5,328 bases of DNA from Dehalococcoidia bacterium (GTDB taxonomy: Bacteria; Chloroflexota; Dehalococcoidia; Dehalococcoidales; UBA3254). The stretch lies in assembly GCA_030691835.1 (NCBI GenBank), contig JAUYDO010000229.1, positions 1-5,328 of the forward strand, read 5' to 3'. A program made the translations under genes and the position numbers. Below are positions 1-4,320 of the stretch, piece by piece (position 1 is the stretch's first letter; each line of letters starts with the position of its first letter). The notes under the pieces are model-generated. The model had not been told where the DNA came from. It worked only from the letters and a program-made list of their open reading frames with translations, and did no database searches.

Positions 1-101
1 ATGCGCTGGGGCGTTCCCGCAAGACCTTCTCTCTGCGGGTCCTCACCGATAGCCTCAATCAGAGACAACACTGCCGCCCTAATCTTAGCCTCATCAAACA
101 C
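1..101 (-). CDS. folE: GTP cyclohydrolase I, N-terminal fragment cut by the window edge
   Basis: The first enzyme of folate/tetrahydropterin synthesis converts GTP to 7,8-dihydroneopterin triphosphate in the cytoplasm. Only the first 33 codons are in the window. They include EAIGEDPQREGLAGTPQR, which matches the highly conserved N-terminal segment of the FolE type I family (pattern AIGEDP-x-REGL-xx-TP-x-R). The zinc and GTP-binding residues lie beyond the left edge and cannot be checked. The start is GTG at 101-99. A perfect AGGAGG lies at 113-108 with a 6-nt spacer, and an in-frame TAA at 119-117 closes the frame upstream, so the start is well supported. It lies on the same strand as thrC but 270 nt downstream, so it may be read through from the operon or have its own promoter. 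The family call is strong despite the short length; whether the gene is intact is unknown. Confidence 0.88.
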   Translation of the reverse strand, partial: MFDEAKIRAAVLSLIEAIGEDPQREGLAGTPQR

Positions 102-107
102 TGATTT

Positions 108-113
108 CCTCCT
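108..113 (-). promoter_or_regulatory. Ribosome binding site of folE (AGGAGG)
   Basis: The minus strand reads AGGAGG here, six bases before the GTG at 101. This is a full Shine-Dalgarno match at ideal spacing, and it is what decides the non-ATG start of the truncated folE frame. Confidence 0.85.
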
Positions 114-173
114 ACTTTATTTAGACAATAGAATCCTAACCCGGACAAGCCGGAACCAAAAGACAAGGACGCG

Positions 174-250
174 ACAGGCACGGAGGCCTGTTGTACCGAC
201 GGCAGGACAGGCGTCCCTTCAGGGAGAACCTTCTGGAACCCTGCCTGTCC
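174..250. repeat. Four alternating inverted ACAGGC/GCCTGT blocks
   Basis: ACAGGC occurs at 174-179 and 207-212. Its reverse complement GCCTGT occurs at 186-191 and 243-248. The first pair can form a 6-bp stem with a 6-nt loop. The second pair extends to an 8-bp stem (GGACAGGC 205-212 with GCCTGTCC 243-250) around a loop of 30 nt. Because the blocks alternate in orientation, alternative pairings are also possible. The fold could act as an RNA structure between thrC and folE or be part of a dispersed intergenic repeat; the sequence alone does not say which. Confidence 0.5.
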
Positions 251-277
251 GCAAGCCAGTTTTTTCCATTTTGCGCA

Positions 278-307
278 TCCGCCTCTGGCGGACTCCTTGC
301 AATGACA
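278..307. repeat. Palindromic hairpin TCCGCC-TCT-GGCGGA with CATTGCAAGGAG-like flank
   Basis: A perfect 6-bp inverted repeat with a 3-nt loop lies at 278-292. On the minus strand the adjoining bases 307-293 read TGTCATTGCAAGGAG. From memory, this resembles a dispersed CGTCATTGCGAGGAG-type intergenic repeat seen in many bacterial genomes. The same palindrome, with loop TCA, recurs at 4132-4146. On the minus strand no T-run follows the stem, so it is not a standard terminator. Confidence 0.6.
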
Positions 308-371
308 GTTTGGTTTTCCAATTTTTAATACCATCTATGATTGAACAGAGCTATACTCCTGGAATTCTCGC

Positions 372-1424
372 CTAAGCCCAGCCCAGCGCCTTCTCCACGG
401 CGGACAGCTCAGCGGGAAGCTCAATCAACGGCTCCGCACTCTTCAGCGCAATCTCCGTATCCTTCAAGCCGGTGCCAGTCACCACGCAGACAATCCTCTT
501 TCCAGAGAAGCTCATGCCCTGCCGCGAAAGTTTTAGAAGTCCAGCCAGCGACGCCGCGGACGCCGGCTCGCCGAAGATGCCGCACTTCGTTGCCAGCAGT
601 TTCTGGGCGTCAAGTATCTCCTTATCACTGACCATATCGATAGTGCCGCCGGACTCATCGCGCGCCGCCACCGCCTTCTGCCAGCTTGCCGGATTGCCGA
701 TGCGTATCGCCGAGGCGACTGTCTCCGGGCTCTTTATCGGATAGCCGCGCACGATGGGAGCCGCGCCCTCTGCCTGGAATCCCATCATCCTGGGCTTAAT
801 CTTCGCCCTGCCCAGGTTGCTATACTCAACGAAGCCCTTCCAGTAGGCGGTGATGTTGCCCGCGTTGCCCACCGGTATAAAGAGATAATCCGGCGCTTCG
901 CCCAGAATATCAACAATCTCAAAAGCGGCGGTCTTCTGCCCCTCGATACGGTTGGGGTTTAGCGAGTTCACCATAGCCACCGGGTGTTTCTCGGTAATAG
1001 CTCGCACAATGCTGAGCGCCTGGTCAAAATTGCCATCGAGAGTGACTATCTTAGCCCCGAAAATGATAGCCTGCGCCAGCTTCCCCAGGGCGATCTTCCC
1101 CCTGGGTATGATTATTATTGCGCTGAGTCCACAGTACGCGGCATAAGCGGCGGCTGAAGCGCTGGTGTTGCCCGTCGAGGCGCATATCACCGCCTTACTA
1201 CCCTGCTCCAGCGCTTTGGCTATCGCCACCACCATGCCTCTGTCCTTGAACGAGCCGGTAGGATTGCATCCCTCGAACTTGAAATACAGTTCTCCGCATC
1301 CCACAGTCTTAGCCAGCGCGTCACAGCGCACCAGCGGGGTATCGCCCTCGCCCATCGTAAAAAGCGGGGTTTCAGGGGTAACAGGCAAGAACTCTTTGTA
1401 GCGGAAAAGAACGCCGGGCTTCAT
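372..1424 (-). CDS. thrC: Threonine synthase
   Basis: This is a PLP-dependent cytoplasmic enzyme that converts O-phospho-L-homoserine to L-threonine and phosphate, the last step of threonine synthesis. The 350-residue product has the fold-type II plan of the short, roughly 350-residue ThrC class. NPTGSFKDRG (54-63) carries the PLP-linking lysine K60. STGNTSASAAAYAA (83-96) has the cofactor-contacting N86. The glycine-rich phosphate loop is GNAGN (186-190). EPASAAS (286-292) and TGTGLKD (316-322) complete the site. Serine/threonine dehydratases share the fold, but the N-terminal FRYKEFLPV stretch and the EGDTPLVR segment (26-33) fit threonine synthase better. The start is ATG at 1424 with AAAGGA six bases upstream. 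It is 15 nt downstream of hom, the enzyme two steps earlier, which confirms the pathway role. It is the last gene of the foldase-hom-thrC operon and appears intact, ending in TAG. Confidence 0.96.
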   Translation of the reverse strand: MKPGVLFRYKEFLPVTPETPLFTMGEGDTPLVRCDALAKTVGCGELYFKFEGCNPTGSFKDRGMVVAIAKALEQGSKAVICASTGNTSASAAAYAAYCGLSAIIIIPRGKIALGKLAQAIIFGAKIVTLDGNFDQALSIVRAITEKHPVAMVNSLNPNRIEGQKTAAFEIVDILGEAPDYLFIPVGNAGNITAYWKGFVEYSNLGRAKIKPRMMGFQAEGAAPIVRGYPIKSPETVASAIRIGNPASWQKAVAARDESGGTIDMVSDKEILDAQKLLATKCGIFGEPASAASLAGLLKLSRQGMSFSGKRIVCVVTGTGLKDTEIALKSAEPLIELPAELSAVEKALGWA

Positions 1425-1439
1425 CTTTTGTCCTTTCTG

Positions 1440-2741
1440 TTAAGCCTCCACCCGAATGAAATTGCTGATTTCCCTGACCACAGGTAGATTCGCCATATCC
1501 TTAAGTGCGGTCTGCATGGCGGCTTCCCTCGCCGGGTGCGTCATGATGACGATTTCAGCGGTCTGCGCCTGAGCATCAGCATCCTTCTGAATCAGCGAGG
1601 AGATGCTTATCTGGTTATCTCCCAGGATTTTGGAAATCTGAGCCAGGACACCGGGCTGGTCGGCGACATTCATCCTCAGGTAATACCTGGTGATAACCTC
1701 GGACATGGGTTTGAGGACTTTATCCTTTCTCGGTTCCCACCTCACCCAGCTACCGGCACCTCTCAATATGTCGTTCGCCGCCGCCACCACATCGGCTATA
1801 ACGGCACTGCTGGTCGGGTAAGGTCCCGCGCCTTGTCCATAGAAGAGCACCTTGCCCACCAGGTCTCCCTCGACAAGGATAGCGTTATAGACGCCGTCCA
1901 CCTTGGCAAGCAATGAGTCCTCCGGGATGAAGACGGGATGGACCCGCACCTCAGCCCATTTATCGTCCTGCTTGGCTATTGCCAGTAGCTTTATGGCAAA
2001 CCCCAGCTCCTGAGCATAACGGAAGTCGCGGGCGTGCAGGCGGGATATGCCCTCGCTGTGTATGTCCCCGGGCAAGACCTCCATCTGGAAAGCGAGAGAG
2101 GAAAGGATTGCCAGTTTATAAGTAGCGTCAATGCCCTCGATGTCGTCCCTGGGATTGGCTTCCGCGTAGCCGAGCTCCTGTGCCTTCTTGAGCGTCGAGG
2201 CGAAATCGGCGCCCTCTTTAGCCATGCAGGTCAGGATGTAATTGGTGGTGCCGTTAATTATGGCGTAAATGCCGTTTATCCTGTTCGCCACGAGGTCGAA
2301 GCGCAGAGGGCTGATGATGGGAATACCGCCGCCGACACTGGCTTCATAGCGCAGGTCAACCTTCCGCTCTTTAGCCAGGGTGCGAAGCTCAGCGCCGTGC
2401 TTGGCAATGACTTCCTTGTTGGAAGTGACCACGTACTTGCCGGCGGACAGCGCCCTGCGCAGGTACTCGTACGCCGGTTTCTCTCCGCCGATGGCTTCTA
2501 CAACTATGTCAATCCCCGGCTCGGCAAAGAACTCCTCGGCATCAGTGGTCAATAGCTTTGAGTCGAGCTCTTTAGCCAGCGGTCTACCGAGGTCCTGCGG
2601 CAGGACCTTTATCTTTTTTAGAACAAGCGGGCAACCTACCTGCTGCTCAAGAGCTTCAGCCCTGTCCCGCACTACCCTGGCAACCTGTCCGGCGATTACT
2701 CCCAATCCCATTAGCCCTATGCCGATGATTCGCTTCGCCAT
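1440..2741 (-). CDS. hom: Homoserine dehydrogenase with C-terminal ACT domain
   Basis: This enzyme reduces L-aspartate 4-semialdehyde to L-homoserine with NAD(P)H, at the branch to threonine and methionine. The 433-residue product is monofunctional, with no aspartokinase fused to it. Domains in order: a Rossmann fold with GLMGLGVIAG (9-18); the TSNKE segment with K109; the substrate domain with ASVGGGIP (134-141), NGTTNYIL (163-170) and the family signature at 187-209 (NP, D200, G203, D205, catalytic K209), which matches the homoserine dehydrogenase pattern in full. An ACT domain follows from about 352 to 430 (RMNVADQPGVLAQISKIL), so feedback control by threonine is likely by family analogy. 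The third dinucleotide glycine is replaced by A17 (GLGVIA). The ATG at 2741 has AAAGGA seven bases upstream. It lies 15 nt from both the foldase gene before it and thrC after it. It is intact, ending in TAA. Confidence 0.97.
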   Translation of the reverse strand: MAKRIIGIGLMGLGVIAGQVARVVRDRAEALEQQVGCPLVLKKIKVLPQDLGRPLAKELDSKLLTTDAEEFFAEPGIDIVVEAIGGEKPAYEYLRRALSAGKYVVTSNKEVIAKHGAELRTLAKERKVDLRYEASVGGGIPIISPLRFDLVANRINGIYAIINGTTNYILTCMAKEGADFASTLKKAQELGYAEANPRDDIEGIDATYKLAILSSLAFQMEVLPGDIHSEGISRLHARDFRYAQELGFAIKLLAIAKQDDKWAEVRVHPVFIPEDSLLAKVDGVYNAILVEGDLVGKVLFYGQGAGPYPTSSAVIADVVAAANDILRGAGSWVRWEPRKDKVLKPMSEVITRYYLRMNVADQPGVLAQISKILGDNQISISSLIQKDADAQAQTAEIVIMTHPAREAAMQTALKDMANLPVVREISNFIRVEA

Positions 2742-2756
2742 TGCACTTTCCTTTGC

Positions 2757-4007
2757 CTATTTCTTCGTAGCCATAGTTACCGCGAAAGCCCTGATGGAGG
2801 GATTCAACAGGTTCTCGAATTTATTGTTGGGGTCATTGGAAAGACCTTTAACCCAATCACTCAATAGCTTCTGCTTCAATGTATCGCGGCTTTCACCCTC
2901 AATCTTCCTGTTCTCCACCGCCTGTACCTTAAACAGCCAGGAGCTTCCCTTTGTTGTCATTGTCTCGTCACGGATGGGATTGCTCACCGCAAACTGCTTG
3001 GTCTGAGGGTTGAAAAGGAATTCGTCAACCTGCTTGCTCCAGGTGCCGGGGGTTACCCATCCCACAAGACCACCGTTCTCTTTTGCCCCGCCGAGCAGTG
3101 AAAACTCCTTAGCCAGTGCCGCAAAGTCTTCACCGGCATTCAACCTGGCTTTGACTTTGTCTGCCTCATCTTTGGTTCCCACTATTATAACCTGCAACTG
3201 GGCTCTTACCGAGGGCTCTTGCCTGTCCAGCATTTTTGCTATAACATAGCCAACACTCTTGGTTTGCTCGGGGTCGTACAGGGTGCCGGTTGTGCCAGCC
3301 GGGGTGCTGAAGACCTTATTCTCAAGCACAGTGCTGTTTAATAGCGTGGGCAAGATACCTTTAGGTCGCCAGCCCAGGTCACCCTTGTTGGTCCTGGTAT
3401 AGTTTTCCAGAGAAAGCTGGCTGGCAAGGTCGGCAAAAATTTCACCCTTCTCCAACCCGGCTTTTACCTCATTAGCCCTGGCTTCATCCTCCAGCAACAT
3501 CGCCATTATCTGCCTGTGCTCGCCGAATTCAGGCACAAGCTGTTCAAAATATGTGTCTTTCAGCGCTGTTGTCAGCAGACTCATTCTCACCGGGTCTCTG
3601 AACTCTTTACCCAGATTCAGCTCTGCCAGCCGTTTATCAACATCTGCATCGGTCACAGCTATGCCGAGCTTCAGGGCACCCTGCCTTATCAGCTCAGCCT
3701 CCTTTATGGTCTCTACGACCTGGTCTGCGATGGCGGAGATGTACTGTGTTTGACCTCTGCCGTAAAATTTAAGCATGTCGATATAGTATTCCGTAGTGAA
3801 CTCTTTGTCGTTTACTCTCAGCACAACCTGTCGCAGAGGCCGGTACAGGTCGACATACCATCCGGTGACCAGCACAGCTATGACAATAACGATTATTGCG
3901 ATGCCGGAGATAAATGCAATCCTTTGCCTGCGCAGTTGCTCCTGCCACCTGGAACGCTGGCGCTTGGTCATTTCGCGTGTCGGTTTTTCTACCTTCTTCC
4001 TTGTCAA
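2757..4007 (-). CDS. Membrane-anchored SurA/PrsA-like parvulin-domain foldase
   Basis: The 416-residue product is a probable extracytoplasmic folding factor. Its very basic N-terminus (1-30) is followed by one hydrophobic segment (about 31-52, AFISGIAIIVIVIAVLVTGW) with no lipobox. There is no cysteine anywhere in the protein, so it should be an uncleaved type II membrane protein rather than a PrsA-type lipoprotein. A SurA-N-like helical region (about 60-160) precedes two parvulin-like units. The first spans about 163-262 (GEIFADLASQLS, then KGDLGW). The second spans about 266-366 (AGEDFAALAKEFS, then NGGLVGW). The only histidine is H164, so the paired catalytic histidines of active parvulins are missing and isomerase activity is doubtful; a chaperone role is plausible. 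The start is TTG at 4007, chosen because AAGGGG lies six bases upstream and a TAG abuts it. The internal ATG at 3971 lacks a ribosome site. It is the first gene of the operon with hom and thrC. Confidence 0.85.
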   Translation of the reverse strand: MTRKKVEKPTREMTKRQRSRWQEQLRRQRIAFISGIAIIVIVIAVLVTGWYVDLYRPLRQVVLRVNDKEFTTEYYIDMLKFYGRGQTQYISAIADQVVETIKEAELIRQGALKLGIAVTDADVDKRLAELNLGKEFRDPVRMSLLTTALKDTYFEQLVPEFGEHRQIMAMLLEDEARANEVKAGLEKGEIFADLASQLSLENYTRTNKGDLGWRPKGILPTLLNSTVLENKVFSTPAGTTGTLYDPEQTKSVGYVIAKMLDRQEPSVRAQLQVIIVGTKDEADKVKARLNAGEDFAALAKEFSLLGGAKENGGLVGWVTPGTWSKQVDEFLFNPQTKQFAVSNPIRDETMTTKGSSWLFKVQAVENRKIEGESRDTLKQKLLSDWVKGLSNDPNNKFENLLNPSIRAFAVTMATKK

Positions 4008-4013
4008 CTAAGA

Positions 4014-4019
4014 CCCCTT
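4014..4019 (-). promoter_or_regulatory. Ribosome binding site deciding the TTG start of the foldase gene
   Basis: The minus strand reads AAGGGG, one mismatch from AAGGAG, six bases before the TTG at 4007. An in-frame TAG at 4010-4008 directly precedes the TTG, so the gene cannot start further upstream. Confidence 0.6.
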
Positions 4020-4034
4020 TCTAAACTTAATTTG

Positions 4035-4074
4035 AGCTATCAGCAATCAGCAATCAGCAATCAGCTATCAGCTA
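4035..4074. repeat. Heptanucleotide tandem repeat, consensus AGC(A/T)ATC
   Basis: Five full 7-bp units run from 4035 to 4069: AGCTATC, AGCAATC three times, then AGCTATC. A partial AGCTA follows. A second cluster at 4099-4115 holds one imperfect unit (TGCTATC) and one perfect AGCAATC. On the minus strand the unit reads GATTGCT or GATAGCT and would lie in the 5' leader of the foldase operon, less than 70 nt from its start. Similar heptamer repeats occur between genes in several unrelated bacterial groups, as far as I recall. Function is unknown and copy number may vary between strains. Confidence 0.85.
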
Positions 4075-4131
4075 AGAGAATACCTTTGGAAAGCTGACTG
4101 CTATCAGCAATCAGGGAATTTTTTCTTTCCA

Positions 4132-4146
4132 TCCGCCTCAGGCGGA
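4132..4146. repeat. Second copy of palindrome TCCGCC-TCA-GGCGGA
   Basis: A perfect 6-bp inverted repeat with a 3-nt loop, identical in its arms to 278-292. It lies in the predicted leader of the minus-strand operon. The minus strand continues with an A-rich stretch, not a T-run, so it is unlikely to terminate transcription of that operon. Confidence 0.65.
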
Positions 4147-4202
4147 CAAGCTTTGCGCAAGATTTTATTTTTAAGGGACTAATTAACTATTATGTTCGAA
4201 TC

Positions 4203-4237
4203 ATTATATTTATAACCCAAAAGCGCAATCTTTTCAA
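4203..4237 (-). promoter_or_regulatory. Predicted sigma-70-type promoter of the foldase-hom-thrC operon
   Basis: On the minus strand, TTGAAA (4237-4232, 5 of 6 consensus) is followed by a 17-bp spacer and TATAAA (4214-4209, 5 of 6). A perfect TATAAT (4208-4203) lies directly after it and could serve as an overlapping -10. Transcription would start near 4202 or slightly beyond, giving a leader of about 195 nt that contains the palindrome and the heptamer repeats. This is the best promoter match seen in the gap, but it is unproven. Confidence 0.55.
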
Positions 4238-4265
4238 ATTGGAGATACGAAGACCCTGCTTGACC

Positions 4266-4295
4266 TTGATTACGCTATCGTGTTTCGTGTAAAAT
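4266..4295 (+). promoter_or_regulatory. Possible promoter of hisZ
   Basis: TTGATT (4266-4271, 4 of 6) is followed by an 18-bp spacer and TAAAAT (4290-4295, 5 of 6). Transcription would start near 4302, leaving a leader of about 20 nt. A second TTGACC lies just before (4260-4265) but is too far from the -10. The match is moderate and the region is AT-rich, so chance is possible. Confidence 0.4.
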
Positions 4296-4320
4296 TTGTT
4301 TGATTGGTTGGTCTATAAAA

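Larger units (their letters stand above)
102..371. other. Repeat-rich intergenic region between thrC and folE
   Basis: No gene is supported in these 270 nt. The frames open here on either strand show no recognisable protein motif, and the longest plus-strand one overlaps the folE start on the opposite strand. The region holds four alternating ACAGGC/GCCTGT blocks (174-248), a palindromic hairpin with a conserved-looking flank (278-307), and the folE ribosome binding site. No hairpin followed by a run of T on the minus strand was found after thrC, so a classic intrinsic terminator is not visible and readthrough toward folE is possible. Confidence 0.7.
4008..4320. other. Divergent intergenic control region
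   Basis: These 313 nt lie between the minus-strand foldase-hom-thrC operon and plus-strand hisZ. No gene is supported. From left to right it holds the foldase ribosome site, a heptanucleotide tandem repeat with a second short cluster, a palindromic hairpin, an AT-rich stretch with the operon promoter, and a plus-strand promoter close to hisZ. The two candidate -35 elements point away from each other and are separated by 28 bp, so one bound regulator could affect both directions. No riboswitch or T-box motif was recognised. Confidence 0.7.

Noticed and set aside
120..148. Possible folE promoter TTGTCC-17-TCTAAA on the minus strand
   Set aside because: Each hexamer matches only 4 of 6, and transcription would begin at about 113, inside the ribosome binding site, leaving too little leader.
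278..292. Hairpin as an intrinsic terminator for thrC
   Set aside because: The stem is GC-rich, but the minus strand continues TGCGCAAAATGG with no T-run, so it does not meet the usual form.
1..375. Plus-strand open frame of 124 residues at the left edge
   Set aside because: Low-complexity product rich in Arg, Ser and Pro with no recognisable motif. It overlaps the well-supported minus-strand folE start and repeat DNA.
2034..3006. Long plus-strand open frames (2034-2555 and 2380-3006) opposite hom and the foldase
   Set aside because: They are antisense to genes with full family signatures. Their products show no domain, and they lack a convincing ribosome site.
3516..4097. Plus-strand open frame of 193 residues running into the heptamer repeat
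   Set aside because: It is antisense to the foldase gene, and its C-terminal QQSAISNQLSA stretch is just the translated heptamer repeat, a common source of false proteins.
4035..4115. CRISPR array
   Set aside because: The units are 7 bp and directly abutting with no unique spacers, so this is a simple tandem repeat.
4192..4204. Tiny minus-strand frame ATG-ATT-CGA-ACA-TAA as a threonine/isoleucine leader peptide
   Set aside because: It is only four codons, its ATG overlaps the predicted -10 region, and it has no ribosome site or attenuator hairpins after it.
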